DNA from: Trichloromonas sp034002365 | Lineage (GTDB): Bacteria; Desulfobacterota; Desulfuromonadia; Desulfuromonadales; Trichloromonadaceae | Direction: 5' to 3' | DNA: 64,000 bases | Assembly: GCA_034002365.1 (NCBI GenBank) | Contig: JAVFAR010000001.1 | Coordinates: 45,352-109,351, forward strand | Shown here: positions 7,422-17,119 of the stretch, piece after piece | Layout: the number at the start of each line of letters is the position of its first letter | How positions within the stretch are numbered: the stretch's first letter is position 1 | The notes under the pieces: generated by a model | The model's database searches: none | Told to the model about the DNA's origin: nothing | Seen by the model: the letters and a program-made list of their open reading frames with translations, nothing else | Position numbers and translations under genes: made by a program

Positions 7422-8317
7422 CTGAATCAAACACCCCTTTCCGATCCGGGTTCATCTCCATCATCGGCCGACCCAACGTCGGCAAGTCGACGCTGCTCAA
7501 CCGCATTCTCGGTACGAAAATCGCCATAACCGCCAACAAGCCCCAGACGACCCGCAACCGGATTCTCGGCATTCATAATATGCCCGGCGCGCAATTGCTT
7601 TTTACCGATACCCCGGGCATCCATCGCGCCACCGGCAAACTCAACCGGTTCATGGTCGATCAGGCCCTGAGCGCCTGCTCCGGCGTCGATCTGATTCTTT
7701 ATGTCGTCGAAGTCAAGGATCGCCCCGGCCCCGGCGACGATTTCATTCTCGACGTCCTGCGCCAGGCGCAGCTGCCGGTGATCCTGCTTATCAACAAGAT
7801 CGACCAGTTGCCCAAAGAACGGCAGCTGGAGCTGATGGCCGCCTTCGCCGAGCGGTTTCCTTTTCGGGAGATCGTCCCCGTTTCCGGCCAGAGCGGGGAG
7901 AATGTCGACTATCTGTTGAACCTGCTCCCGCGTTATCTGAAAGAGGGACCGCCTTACTACGCCGAAGACATGATCACCGACCTGCCCGAGCGCTTCATCG
8001 TCGCCGAAATGATCCGCGAGCAGGTGCTGAAGCAGACCCACGGCGAAATCCCCTATCGGGTCGCGACCCTGGTGGAGCGTTTCGAGGAGAAACCGGAAAA
8101 GAATCTGGTGGTGATCCAGGCGGTCATCATCGTCGATCGGGACACCCACAAGGGCATCCTGGTCGGCAAGCAGGGGGCGACGATCCGCGCCATCGGCAAG
8201 GCGGCCCGGATCGACATCGAGCGTCTGCTCGATGCCCGCGTCTTTTTGGAGCTCTTCGTTAAAGTCCAGAAAAACTGGACTGAATCGGAGCGGATGCTCA
8301 AAGAGTTCGGTTATTGA
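7418..8317 (+). CDS. era: GTPase Era
   Basis: Era binds the 3' end of 16S rRNA and helps assemble the 30S subunit. The 299-residue protein has the G1 motif GRPNVGKS (residues 17-24), G3 DTPGIH, G4 NKID and a C-terminal KH domain with GKQG as its GxxG loop (VGKQGATIRAIGKAARIDIE). The chosen start is TTG 7418, which overlaps the radical SAM stop and follows an AGAGGAG site; the frame upstream is unrelated to Era. It is the third gene of rnc-radical SAM-era and is followed by der after a 77-bp gap. Confidence 0.95.
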   Translation: MTESNTPFRSGFISIIGRPNVGKSTLLNRILGTKIAITANKPQTTRNRILGIHNMPGAQLLFTDTPGIHRATGKLNRFMVDQALSACSGVDLILYVVEVKDRPGPGDDFILDVLRQAQLPVILLINKIDQLPKERQLELMAAFAERFPFREIVPVSGQSGENVDYLLNLLPRYLKEGPPYYAEDMITDLPERFIVAEMIREQVLKQTHGEIPYRVATLVERFEEKPEKNLVVIQAVIIVDRDTHKGILVGKQGATIRAIGKAARIDIERLLDARVFLELFVKVQKNWTESERMLKEFGY

Positions 8318-8394
8318 CGCAGATTCCCGGAAAACGCTTATCCCGTTTCTAAACAAAGTATTTTTAAATATCCGAAAAAGAGAGTCTTTTACGT

Positions 8395-9723
8395 ATGTCT
8401 CTGGTTGCTATCGTGGGTCGCCCCAATGTCGGCAAGTCGACCCTTTTCAACCGTATTCTCGGTCAGCGCAAGGCGTTGGTGGAGGATTTTCCCGGCGTTA
8501 CGCGAGATCGTCATTACGCTGACGTGACCCGCTACGACAAGCCTTTCACCCTGATCGATACCGGCGGTTTCGAGCCGGTCAGCGAGGACCGTCTGCTGGT
8601 GCAGATGCGCGAGCAGTCCCAGCTGGCGGTAGAAGAAGCCGACATCATTCTCTTTGTCATGGATGGGCGCGAGGGGCTGACCCCCGCCGATCATGAAGTT
8701 TGCGCCATGTTGCGCCGGGTGGAGAAACCGGTTCTCTATGTGGTCAACAAGGTCGACAGCGATAAGATTGAGGATCTCGCCGCCGAATTCTACGCCCTGG
8801 GCGTGGGGGAGCTGCACACGATTTCCGCCGAGCACGGGCGCGGTGTTCCGGATCTGGTGGACACCCTGTTGGATCATCTGCCCCCGGCACCGAGCGATGC
8901 CGAAGCTGAGAAAGAAATCCGCCTGGCGGTGATCGGTCGTCCCAATGTCGGGAAGTCGTCCATGGTCAACCGGCTGCTCGGCTATGAGCGGGTGGTGGCC
9001 AATCCTCAGGCCGGCACCACCCGCGACAGTGTCGACACCCCTTTCACCTACAACCGGCAACGCTATGTGCTGATCGACACGGCGGGTATCCGGCGTAAGG
9101 GGAAGGTCAGTCAGAAGCTGGAAAAGTTCAGTGTGATCCAGGCCTTGAAGAGTATGGACCGGGCGCATGTGGTGCTCATGGTGATCGATGCCGTCGAGGG
9201 GGTGACCGAGCAGGATCTCACCGTCGCCGGCTATGCCTTCGAGAAGGGACGCGGCATCATCCTGGTGGTGAACAAGTGGGATGCGGTCGCCAAGGACCAG
9301 TCCACCATGAAACGCTACCAGGAAGAACTGCAGCGCACTTTCAAGTTTTTGAGTTTCGCGCCGGTCCTTTTCGTTTCGGCACTGACCGGACACCGGGTGG
9401 CGAAGATCATGGCGGAGGTGGAAAAAGTCGCCGCCGAATTCGACCGGCGCATTCCCACGGCGATGCTCAACAAGGTTCTGGCCGAAGCGGAACGCAGCCA
9501 TCAGCCCCCCGTCTTTCAGGGCAAGCGGTTGAAATTTTTCTACATGACCCAGGTCGAAACCCGCCCCCCGACCTTTGTGGTCTTCGTCAACAAGGCCGAG
9601 GGGGTGCATTTTTCCTATCAGCGCTATCTGGCCAACCAGCTGCGGGAGGCCTTCGGCTTTTCCGGGGTCCCCATCCGCATTCATTATCGGGACCGCGACC
9701 GGGATCGTGGCTCTAAGGATTAA
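8395..9723 (+). CDS. der: GTPase Der (EngA)
   Basis: Der is a double-GTPase needed for 50S subunit assembly. Two complete G domains are visible: GRPNVGKST at residue 8 with DTGGF and NKVD, and a second GRPNVGKSS near residue 182 with DTAGIRRKGK and NKWD. A KH-like C-terminal domain (NKAEGVHFSYQRYLANQLREAF) follows. The 442-residue length is normal. The ATG at 8395 has only a weak purine-rich SD (AAAAAGAGAG). The next operon begins with its own predicted promoter 18 bp after the stop. Confidence 0.96.
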   Translation: MSLVAIVGRPNVGKSTLFNRILGQRKALVEDFPGVTRDRHYADVTRYDKPFTLIDTGGFEPVSEDRLLVQMREQSQLAVEEADIILFVMDGREGLTPADHEVCAMLRRVEKPVLYVVNKVDSDKIEDLAAEFYALGVGELHTISAEHGRGVPDLVDTLLDHLPPAPSDAEAEKEIRLAVIGRPNVGKSSMVNRLLGYERVVANPQAGTTRDSVDTPFTYNRQRYVLIDTAGIRRKGKVSQKLEKFSVIQALKSMDRAHVVLMVIDAVEGVTEQDLTVAGYAFEKGRGIILVVNKWDAVAKDQSTMKRYQEELQRTFKFLSFAPVLFVSALTGHRVAKIMAEVEKVAAEFDRRIPTAMLNKVLAEAERSHQPPVFQGKRLKFFYMTQVETRPPTFVVFVNKAEGVHFSYQRYLANQLREAFGFSGVPIRIHYRDRDRDRGSKD

Positions 9724-9740
9724 AAAATCCGGGAAAAGCC

Positions 9741-9770
9741 TTTACAGGGAAGAGCTCCTTGCTATATAGT
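9741..9770 (+). promoter_or_regulatory. Putative promoter of the chemosensory operon
   Basis: TTTACA (9741-9746) and TATAGT (9765-9770) are 18 bp apart. Transcription would start near 9777. This rules out the in-frame TTG at 9759 as the first start codon and leaves a roughly 70-nt leader before the ATG at 9849. Confidence 0.5.
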
Positions 9771-9848
9771 AAAAATCATTTAATTTCTGCCTGTTACACG
9801 GATGATGAGGGGCCTTCCAAGGCCTCCGAACGGTCGGATGTCAAACTC

Positions 9849-11045
9849 ATGAGCCTTGTTGGAAATCTCGAAGATCTGGGGTTGGGAGACATCCTTCAGA
9901 TCGTCAGCCTCAGCCAGAAATCCGGGGTGCTGACCCTGCGCAGCCGCAATCGGGAGGGAAAGGTCATTTTCCTCAACGGTAAAGTGGTGCAGGCGAGTTC
10001 CAGCGTTTTTCCCGAATCCTTCGGTGATTTTCTTGTGCGCCGGGGGATCATCGGTTTTGAACCCTTCAAGGGGGCGTTGGCTCTGCGCAAGAGCCTGAAC
10101 CCGCAAATTCCTCTGGAAACAGTTCTTTTTCAGAATTTCGGCATTTCCCCCAAGGTTCTGCAAGAGGCGCTGCGGGAACGTGTCGAGGCCATTGTCTACA
10201 GCTTTTTCGGCTGGGCGGACGGCACCTTCGCCTTCGAGTTGGGGGAGGCTGAAGATTGGGCCGAGGCGGGTGCCGGGGGAGAACGGCAGATCCTGCTGGA
10301 GGGACTCAATACCCAGTTCCTGGCAATCGAAGGCAGCCGCATGATCGACGAGCGGCGGCACCGCGATCTCCAGGAACCATCGCCGGCACCGTCAAATCCT
10401 CCTGGGGAGACGGCTTCGGTTTTTGGACCGGAACAGCGGGAGGCTTCGGTTTACGATTTCGCCTCGGACCTGCTCAAGGAAATCGGCGAGGGCGACGCGG
10501 TCGCCGCTTCGTCGAAGAGCCTCAGGTCCGGAGCCTTGAAACAGTTGCAGGGAATGGTTCAGGAATTGAACAACGCCGCCTTGGGCGGGGGAATTCTCCT
10601 CCTGGTTTTGCGCTTTGCCAGCGAATTCATGAACCGTGCCGTGATCTTCATGGTCAAGGAAAAAGAGATTGTCGGTCTCGGACAGTTTGGTATAGAGTTC
10701 GAGGATGAATTAGCCGACGCCCGGATCCGGAAAATCAAGATTCCCGTGGATGAACCGTCGGTTTTCACGGAAGTTCTTAACGAAAAGGTCGCGCGCAAAC
10801 TGGCTTTGGAAGATTGCCATTGGGATAATTACCTGAAAGACGCCCTCGGCGGCGGCGACCCCGAAGAAGTCTTTGTCGGACCGTTGCTCAGTGAAGGGCG
10901 GGTGGTGGCCATCCTTTATGGCGACAACCTGCCGCAATCCCTCCCCGTGGGGGAGACCGAAGCCCTGGAAATCTTTCTTATGCATGCCGGACTAACCATG
11001 GAAAAAAACCTTCTGGAGCGCCGCCTTCGCGACCATACTCCATAG
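9849..11045 (+). CDS. DUF4388 domain protein heading the chemosensory operon
   Basis: The 398-residue protein starts with a DUF4388 domain (MSLVGNLEDLGLGDILQIVSLSQKSG, about residues 1-120). This domain is common in deltaproteobacterial signalling proteins and often sits next to REC or CheW modules. The middle is acidic and proline-rich. The C-terminal part (about 225-395) looks like a GAF-type sensory fold by pattern (ILLLVLRFASEFMNRAVIFMVKEKEIVGLGQFG, then a final VVAILYGDN strand). No membrane segment is seen. I chose ATG 9849 because the domain starts there and a promoter overlaps the longer open frame; the SD is weak. It is probably an input or adaptor component in an operon that lacks a classical receptor. 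Confidence 0.75.
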   Translation: MSLVGNLEDLGLGDILQIVSLSQKSGVLTLRSRNREGKVIFLNGKVVQASSSVFPESFGDFLVRRGIIGFEPFKGALALRKSLNPQIPLETVLFQNFGISPKVLQEALRERVEAIVYSFFGWADGTFAFELGEAEDWAEAGAGGERQILLEGLNTQFLAIEGSRMIDERRHRDLQEPSPAPSNPPGETASVFGPEQREASVYDFASDLLKEIGEGDAVAASSKSLRSGALKQLQGMVQELNNAALGGGILLLVLRFASEFMNRAVIFMVKEKEIVGLGQFGIEFEDELADARIRKIKIPVDEPSVFTEVLNEKVARKLALEDCHWDNYLKDALGGGDPEEVFVGPLLSEGRVVAILYGDNLPQSLPVGETEALEIFLMHAGLTMEKNLLERRLRDHTP

Positions 11046-11071
11046 ATTTCCGATATAACGACGAGGCTGTT

Positions 11072-11440
11072 GTGGCAAAAAAAATACTGGTAACGGAAGA
11101 CTCTTCCACCATGCGGGCGCTGATCGCTTCGGCCATCGCCGCCGTCGGCGACTATGAAATCGTCGAAGCCGCCAACGGTTTCGAGGCCTTGCGTATTCTG
11201 CCCCGGGAAAAGGTGGATATGGTCCTCACCGACATCAATATGCCGGATATCAATGGACTGGAGTTGGTCAGCTTTATCCGCGGCAACGCCAATTATAAAG
11301 ATCTTCCCCTGGTGATCATCAGTACCGAAGGGAGCGAAAAGGATCGCCTAAAGGGGTTGGATCTCGGCGCCGACGCCTATCTGGTCAAGCCTTTCGCTCC
11401 GGAAGAACTGCAGCAATTGATTCTGAAGTTTCTCGGCTAG
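11072..11440 (+). CDS. Single-domain response regulator (CheY-like)
   Basis: A stand-alone receiver domain of 122 residues. The acidic pair is E9/D10, the phospho-acceptor D54 (VLTDINMP), the switch Ser/Thr in IIST (84-85) and the conserved K106 (LVKPF). There is no output domain, so it acts by protein contact, as CheY does, or as a phosphate sink. The start is GTG 11072. It lies 26 bp after the DUF4388 gene and 9 bp before cheA, and is most likely phosphorylated by that CheA. Confidence 0.9.
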   Translation: MAKKILVTEDSSTMRALIASAIAAVGDYEIVEAANGFEALRILPREKVDMVLTDINMPDINGLELVSFIRGNANYKDLPLVIISTEGSEKDRLKGLDLGADAYLVKPFAPEELQQLILKFLG

Positions 11441-11449
11441 GAGGGCAGG

Positions 11450-13495
11450 GTGGATTCCTTATCGTCGCGAGCGATCGGTGATTTTCTCGGAGAAGCCGAA
11501 GAAATCATTGAAAATCTGAACAACGATCTGATCGTGCTCGACGATTGCGCGGCGCAGGGGACGTGTGACCCCGACCTGCTCAACCGGATTTTTCGTGGCG
11601 CCCATTCCCTCAAGGGTCTGGCCGGAATGTTCGGGTTCGACGACATTGCCTCGCTGGCCCATCACCTGGAAAATCTGCTCGATCACCTGCGCCTGGGCAA
11701 GGTCCCCTTGAGCAATGGACTGGTTCAACTCTTGACCGAGGGATTCGAAACCTTGTCGCGCCTGGTCGAAGGGAAGGGTGAAGACCCCGATTTTACCTTC
11801 GATGTTAGTGCCATGCGGCAACGGGTCGAGCAGTTTCTTGCCGGTGGCCCGGCGGCGGCAGATGAGCCGGCGATGGATCGGATCGATCCGGAAATTCTTG
11901 CCGTGCTGACCGAGTTCGAAGAGCACCGCCTGCGGGAAAACCTCAAGCAACGTCAGTACCTCTTCAAGATCAAGGCGGATTTCGATCTGTCTAGTTTTGA
12001 TCAGGAATTGGCCGCTTTGACCGACCTCCTCAAGAAACAGGGGGAAGTCATCAGCACCCTGCCCCTTTCCGCGGACCTGACGGACCGCATCGCCTTCCAG
12101 ATCCTTTTCGGCACCGACCTTCCCGAAGGGGATCTCGGCTCCCTGGTCGCCTCGGAAGTGGTGGTGGAGAATCTGTTGCCCGCCCCCGAAGCGCCGCCTT
12201 CTTCCCGTGTGATGGTTGCCGATAGCGAACCTGCTTCCGCTGCCGATAAGGAAGGCGTCGCGGAAAACAGTACGGCGGCGGAGACCTCCGCTCGCTCTAT
12301 CAGTCGCACGGTGCGGGTCGATATCGACAAGCTCGACCTGCTGATGAACGTGGTCGGTGAGCTGGTGCTGGCCAAGGCCGCCATCGGTCAGGTCTGCGAA
12401 AAGATCAAAGGCGAGGGGGGAAGTGAGCTCGGGAGCGAATTGCAGAAAGCGACCCGCGTGCTGGAGCGGCGGCTGGAGGAGTTGCAGAAAGGGGTCATGG
12501 ACGTCCGCATGGTTCCGGTGGCTCAACTCTTCGACAAAATGAACCGGATCGTGCGCAAGGTCGCCAATGAGCGGGGCAAGCGTATCGCTCTTCAGATCGA
12601 AGGGGCCGATACCGAACTGGACAAGCTGATCGTCGAGGATCTTTCCGATCCGCTCATGCATATTATCCGCAACGCCATCGATCACGGCATCGAGTCCCCC
12701 GAGGATCGCCGCGCCCAGGGCAAACCCGAAAAGGGGGAGGTCTGTCTGAGTGCCGCGCAGAAGGGGAACCATGTCGTTATCGAGGTGCGCGACGACGGAC
12801 GCGGCATCGATCCCGAAAAGGTACGGCGCAAGGCCGTGGAGCGGGGGCTGATCCCCGAAACGGCCAAGCTTTCCCGGGACCAGGTCTACGATCTGCTCTT
12901 CATGCCCGGCTTCTCCACGGCGGAGACGGTCAGCGACCTCTCCGGGCGCGGGGTCGGTATGGATGTGGTGAAGAACAATATCGCTCTGCTTTCCGGCATG
13001 ATCGAAATGGAGAGCGAAGTCGGCGTCGGCACCTCAATCGCGATTACCTTGCCGATCACTCTGGCGATCATCAAGGCCCTGATTATCCGCGTCTGCGACA
13101 AGACCTATGCCATTCCCATCAATTCCGTCATGGAAACGATGATGGTCGAGGCCTCGCAGATCCGCACCATCGAGCGCAAGGAAGTGATCGAATTGCGGGA
13201 AAGTACCCTGCCGCTGTTGTGGCTGGGCGATGTTTTCCAACTCGGCACCCGTGCCGGCCGCCGCGAACGTTTCTTCGTGGCGGTGGTCGGTTTCGCCGAG
13301 AAGAAAATCGGTATCGTTGTCGACGAACTGCTCGGGCAGCAGGATGTGGTCATCAAGTCCCTCGGCGAGTCTCTGGCCTTTGTGCGCGGCATCGCCGGTG
13401 CCGCCGATCTCGGTAACCAGAAAACGATTCTGGTCCTGGATGTCGGCGGCCTGATGAGTGAAACCCTGCGGGGGGATTCGTCTTTCTTTGCCTGA
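11450..13495 (+). CDS. cheA: Chemotaxis-type histidine kinase CheA
   Basis: The 681-residue kinase has an N-terminal HPt domain with phospho-accepting H52 (GAHSLKGLAGMFGF), then a long variable region (about 130-285) where P2 would lie and which does not look like an E. coli P2. The dimerisation domain (VDIDKLDLLMNVVGELVLAK), the GHKL ATPase (NAIDHGIESPEDR; DDGRGIDPEKV; GRGVGMDVVK) and a C-terminal CheW-like domain follow. It autophosphorylates and should feed the REC proteins and CheB of this operon. The GTG start at 11450 has a strong AGGAGGG site. All kinase motifs are intact. Confidence 0.95.
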   Translation: MDSLSSRAIGDFLGEAEEIIENLNNDLIVLDDCAAQGTCDPDLLNRIFRGAHSLKGLAGMFGFDDIASLAHHLENLLDHLRLGKVPLSNGLVQLLTEGFETLSRLVEGKGEDPDFTFDVSAMRQRVEQFLAGGPAAADEPAMDRIDPEILAVLTEFEEHRLRENLKQRQYLFKIKADFDLSSFDQELAALTDLLKKQGEVISTLPLSADLTDRIAFQILFGTDLPEGDLGSLVASEVVVENLLPAPEAPPSSRVMVADSEPASAADKEGVAENSTAAETSARSISRTVRVDIDKLDLLMNVVGELVLAKAAIGQVCEKIKGEGGSELGSELQKATRVLERRLEELQKGVMDVRMVPVAQLFDKMNRIVRKVANERGKRIALQIEGADTELDKLIVEDLSDPLMHIIRNAIDHGIESPEDRRAQGKPEKGEVCLSAAQKGNHVVIEVRDDGRGIDPEKVRRKAVERGLIPETAKLSRDQVYDLLFMPGFSTAETVSDLSGRGVGMDVVKNNIALLSGMIEMESEVGVGTSIAITLPITLAIIKALIIRVCDKTYAIPINSVMETMMVEASQIRTIERKEVIELRESTLPLLWLGDVFQLGTRAGRRERFFVAVVGFAEKKIGIVVDELLGQQDVVIKSLGESLAFVRGIAGAADLGNQKTILVLDVGGLMSETLRGDSSFFA

Positions 13496-13512
13496 ATGAC
13501 GGGGAGGGTGAC

Positions 13513-14154
13513 GTGAGCGACAAAAAAGACGAAAGAGCCTCCACGCAATCGACCGCTGCGGGGGCCAAGGATCCCCTCCCCATCCTGTACGAGGGGGGAG
13601 GGGATAACAGCGGCGACGTTGCGGATGCGGCCATCGAGGCGTTATTCGCTTCGCCTTTCCGTATCGACCGGATCCGCGACCTCAGTAACAGTGAGGAGCG
13701 TTCGGATGAGCTTGCCCTCTCCGAGCAGGACCGCCAATGGCTGACCTTCTTCCTGCAGGGGGAGGAATATGCCATCGATATCGAAACGGTCAACGAAATC
13801 ATCAAACCCCGGGAAATTACCGATATCCCGCGGGTTCCCGATTTTATCCTGGGGATCGTTTCATTGCGCGGTATCGTCGTGCCGGTTTTCGATCTGGCTC
13901 GACGGCTCAATCTCGGCGTGGTGGAGATCGGCCCGCAGTCCCGCGTCATCGTCTGTCATTACGGCGACGGTCTGATCGGCCTGCTGGTCGACAGCATCGC
14001 CCAGGTGGTGCGACTCAACGAACGCAAGACAGAAACGCCTCCGGCCATGCTTTCCGGACTCGACCGGGAATTCATCTCAGGCATCGGCCGTTTTCAGGGG
14101 CGTATGCTCATTCTTTTGCAATTACACAATGTGCTGAATCCGGAACTGGTCTGA
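13513..14154 (+). CDS. CheW-like coupling protein with N-terminal extension
   Basis: The C-terminal 140 residues are a CheW domain (WLTFFLQGEEYAIDIETVNEI, then ILGIVSLRGIVVPVFDLARRL). The first roughly 70 residues are a polar, probably disordered extension not seen in minimal CheW. CheW couples receptors to CheA. The operon carries two CheW proteins besides the CheW domain of CheA, so they may contact different inputs, for instance the HEAT-repeat or GAF proteins. The start is GTG 13513 behind GGGGAGGG. Confidence 0.9.
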   Translation: MSDKKDERASTQSTAAGAKDPLPILYEGGGDNSGDVADAAIEALFASPFRIDRIRDLSNSEERSDELALSEQDRQWLTFFLQGEEYAIDIETVNEIIKPREITDIPRVPDFILGIVSLRGIVVPVFDLARRLNLGVVEIGPQSRVIVCHYGDGLIGLLVDSIAQVVRLNERKTETPPAMLSGLDREFISGIGRFQGRMLILLQLHNVLNPELV

Positions 14155-14177
14155 TTCATGGGGAAAGGAGTCACCGG

Positions 14178-14549
14178 GTGAATAAAAAAAAGATCCTGAT
14201 CGTCGAAGACGAGGAAAGCCTCTTGAAACTGGAGAGCATCTTGTTGATTTCCAAGGGCTTCGAGGTAAAAGGGGTGTCTAACGGGCGGGCCGCGCTGGAG
14301 GCGGTCGCCGAGGACAAGCCGGATCTGGTGTTGCTCGATATCATGCTCCCGGAAATCGACGGGTTCGAGGTCTGCCGGCAACTCAAGAGCGATCCGGCCA
14401 CCCGCCACATTCCCGTGATCATGCTTACCGCCAAGAAGAGCCGCGAGGATATGGTGCGCGGCGAGAAGGTCGGCGCCGACTGGTATATCACCAAACCTTT
14501 CAAGTCGGCCATGGTCATCGAAACCATCCAGCGGTTCCTGGCCAAATGA
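14178..14549 (+). CDS. Single-domain response regulator (CheY-like)
   Basis: A 123-residue receiver domain: EDE acidic pocket at residues 10-12, phospho-acceptor D54 (LVLLDIMLPEIDG), Thr in MLTA and K106 (ITKPF). It resembles the PilH/PleD-type REC family (VCRQLKSDPATRHIPVIMLTA) more than the other two RECs of the operon do. The GTG start at 14178 follows GGGAAAGGAG. Its stop overlaps the next cheW by 4 bp (ATGA). Its target is not evident. Confidence 0.9.
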   Translation: MNKKKILIVEDEESLLKLESILLISKGFEVKGVSNGRAALEAVAEDKPDLVLLDIMLPEIDGFEVCRQLKSDPATRHIPVIMLTAKKSREDMVRGEKVGADWYITKPFKSAMVIETIQRFLAK

Positions 14550-15046
14550 GTCTTCCCGCCCTGACCCGACACGATCCCGAAGAGAGTCGTCTGCGCCAGG
14601 AAATCCAGTTGGCCTGTTTCCGGCTGGGGGCGGAGATGTACGCCATCGATATCATGCGCATCAAGGAGATCATCCGCCCCCAGAAACTGACGGCGGTCCC
14701 CAGGGCGCCGGTCTTTGTCGAGGGCATGATCAATCTCCGCGGCACGGTTCTGCCGGTCATTGACCTGGGCAAGCGTTTCGGTCTGCCGGCAACCCCGATC
14801 GATCGCCGCTCCCGGGTTGTCATCTGCGCCGTTTTTGATCGCTTTGTCGGAATTCTTGTCGAAGAGGTGTCGGAAGTCCGCCGTTATACCCGGCAGGAGA
14901 TCAAAGCCCCTCCCGAATTCGTCAAGGGACGCGAGTCGGAGTTTTTCCTCGCGGTCTGTCAGCGTGAAGACGATCTGGTGATGGTTATCGATCTGGAAAA
15001 GCTTTTTTCAACGGACGAAATACTCCATTTGTCACAGCTTCAATAG
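14546..15046 (+). CDS. CheW coupling protein
   Basis: A 166-residue CheW domain protein with the usual features (LACFRLGAEMYAIDIMRIKEI; VEGMINLRGTVLPVIDLGKRFG; VGILVEEVSEV). It is close to minimal CheW length and so is likely the canonical coupler, while the upstream CheW has an extension. It is translationally coupled to the preceding response regulator. A HEAT-repeat gene follows after 63 bp. Confidence 0.92.
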   Translation: MSLPALTRHDPEESRLRQEIQLACFRLGAEMYAIDIMRIKEIIRPQKLTAVPRAPVFVEGMINLRGTVLPVIDLGKRFGLPATPIDRRSRVVICAVFDRFVGILVEEVSEVRRYTRQEIKAPPEFVKGRESEFFLAVCQREDDLVMVIDLEKLFSTDEILHLSQLQ

Positions 15047-15109
15047 AATTGCTGCGTTTGGCTTGCACCGACCGTTGGCCCGTGGCGCATATACGGCAAG
15101 GACTTTTGC

Positions 15110-17116
15110 GTGGATATAGCGGAACTTCTGGGGAAAAAACTCGAATCCGGCGATGAGGAGGCACGGATTCAGGCGGTTCGGGAACTGGCCGGTCTCGGCA
15201 TGCACTTGCCGATGGCGCTGCTTTATCGGGCCATGGGGGATGTGAGCTGGCGGGTTCGCAAGGAGGCGTCGGAGACCTTTCTCGGTCTGCCCCGGGCCGG
15301 AGAACTGGCCGGAGACATCGTTGAACTGCTCCATGCTCAGGACAACGCCGGTTTGCGCAATGCCGGCGTCGATATCCTCGAGCGCCTGGGCGCCCGGGCG
15401 TTGCCGGTTCTCCATGAGGAACTTGCCTGTTCCGATCCCGATGTGCGCAAGTTCGTTCTCGATATCCTCGGGGAGATCGGTGACCCCTCAAGCCTGGCGG
15501 TCATGACCGGAGCCCTGGCCGACGACGATCGCAACGTGCGCGCCGCGGCGGCGGAAAACCTCGGCAAGTTGCGGCATGGAGAGGCGATCTATCCGCTTCT
15601 CGAAGCGATGGAAGACTCGGATCTGCTCATGCGGTTTACCATCCTTGAAGCCTTGGGACGTATCGGCCGGCCGATACCCTTGGAGCGGATCAGCCGTTAT
15701 GGGGAAGATCCCTTGTTGCGCAAGGCCCTTTTTGACTGTCTCGGTCAGATCGGCACGGCGGAGGGCGCGTCCCTCCTGGTCTCCGGCCTGAATGACCGCA
15801 TGCGCAATGTTCGCGAGGCGGCTGTCCTTTCCCTGGGGGCTTTGCATTACAACCATCCCCAGGCCGTGGCCCAAGCTCTGGCGCCCGCGTCCGAGGCCGC
15901 GGATCAGGTGTTGGCCGAGTGCCTCGACTCCCCCCGGCTGCCGGTCGTCCGTGCTGCTCTGCGCCTTGTTCCTCTCATCGTTGCCCGCGACTGTCTCCAT
16001 CGCCTGCTTCCCTGGCTGGCGGACGAGGAGCTCGGACGGGAAGCCGCCGGCGCGATTCTGGCCCAGGGACGGTCAGCGGTCGTTTCCCTGCTGCGGGATT
16101 GGGCGAACCAGTCGGAGCGGATGCAAGCCTATCTTTGCTATCTGGCGGCGGAAACGGGAGCCGAAGAAGCGATCGAACCCCTTCTCGGCGCCCTGGAGTC
16201 GGATAATCAGGATCTGGTTCTGGCTGCGGCCCATGCCCTCGGCCGTCTCAAGGTCGTTGCCGCCTTACCGGCATTGACGCGGATTCTTCGGGAGGGGGAG
16301 GACGAGCCCCGGCGGGTTGCCCAGGAAGCCCTCGGCGCCCTGGCCGAGGCCTATCCGGAAGAGCTTCTTGCCTTGTTTTCGCCGCTGATGGAGGACCCTG
16401 CCGCTGAGACGCGCATGGCGGCCATTGCGGTTTTGGGTAAAGGGAATTTCCGGATTATCCGTCCCATGGTCTTTATGGCCCTCAAAGACGCCTCCTCCGA
16501 GGTTCGTCAAGCGGCTGTGGCTGCCCTGGGGAGCAATCCCGACATCGAGCAGCTTGACGCCCTGGTCCTGGCCTTGACCGACGAGGATGCCGATGTCCGT
16601 CGGGTCGCTGCCGAGGTGTTGGGGCTCTTACGGGATCGCCGCGCCGTGGACGCCCTGGCCCTGGCCCTTTACGACGAAGATCCCTGGGTGCGGTCCACGG
16701 TTGTCCGTGCCATCGGTCACATCGGGACGGAGCGGGCCGGAACGCTGATTCGCGAAGCCTGGGGCGACCCGGTGGGGCTGGTCTGTATTGCCGCTCTCGA
16801 ATCCTGGTTCGCTTTCGATCCCGACGGCGTCTTCCCGCAACTGATCGCTTCCCTCTATCATGACGACGAGGAGGTTGTCGGCGCCGCTCTCGCCCTGCTG
16901 GTAGAGACCGGGCGTCAGGACTGGCTTCCGGCCATGGCCGAGGTATTGATCAATCATGACCATTGGGAAGTCCGGCTGCGTTTTGCCCAGGCCTTGAAAG
17001 AGCTCAAAGGCACCACCTGCCGCGAACTGGTCGAAAACCGTTTGCTGGTCGAAGGGGAAGATCTGGTCCGCTCCCAGTTGGAAGAGACCCTGGAATCTCT
17101 TGGGGAGGAGGGCTAG
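15110..17116 (+). CDS. HEAT-repeat (PBS lyase-like) protein
   Basis: The 668-residue protein is built from alpha-helical HEAT/PBS-lyase-type repeats over its whole length (units such as DRNVRAAAAENLGKLRHGEA, DADVRRVAAEVLGLLRDRRA, DPWVRSTVVRAIGHIGTERA). There are no membrane segments or catalytic motifs. Such solenoids bind other proteins. In a cluster with CheA, two CheW, CheR and CheB but no receptor, it could scaffold the signalling array or present the input; this is inference. The GTG start at 15110 has a CAAGGA site. It ends 3 bp before cheR. Confidence 0.88.
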   Translation: MDIAELLGKKLESGDEEARIQAVRELAGLGMHLPMALLYRAMGDVSWRVRKEASETFLGLPRAGELAGDIVELLHAQDNAGLRNAGVDILERLGARALPVLHEELACSDPDVRKFVLDILGEIGDPSSLAVMTGALADDDRNVRAAAAENLGKLRHGEAIYPLLEAMEDSDLLMRFTILEALGRIGRPIPLERISRYGEDPLLRKALFDCLGQIGTAEGASLLVSGLNDRMRNVREAAVLSLGALHYNHPQAVAQALAPASEAADQVLAECLDSPRLPVVRAALRLVPLIVARDCLHRLLPWLADEELGREAAGAILAQGRSAVVSLLRDWANQSERMQAYLCYLAAETGAEEAIEPLLGALESDNQDLVLAAAHALGRLKVVAALPALTRILREGEDEPRRVAQEALGALAEAYPEELLALFSPLMEDPAAETRMAAIAVLGKGNFRIIRPMVFMALKDASSEVRQAAVAALGSNPDIEQLDALVLALTDEDADVRRVAAEVLGLLRDRRAVDALALALYDEDPWVRSTVVRAIGHIGTERAGTLIREAWGDPVGLVCIAALESWFAFDPDGVFPQLIASLYHDDEEVVGAALALLVETGRQDWLPAMAEVLINHDHWEVRLRFAQALKELKGTTCRELVENRLLVEGEDLVRSQLEETLESLGEEG

Positions 17117-17119
17117 GGC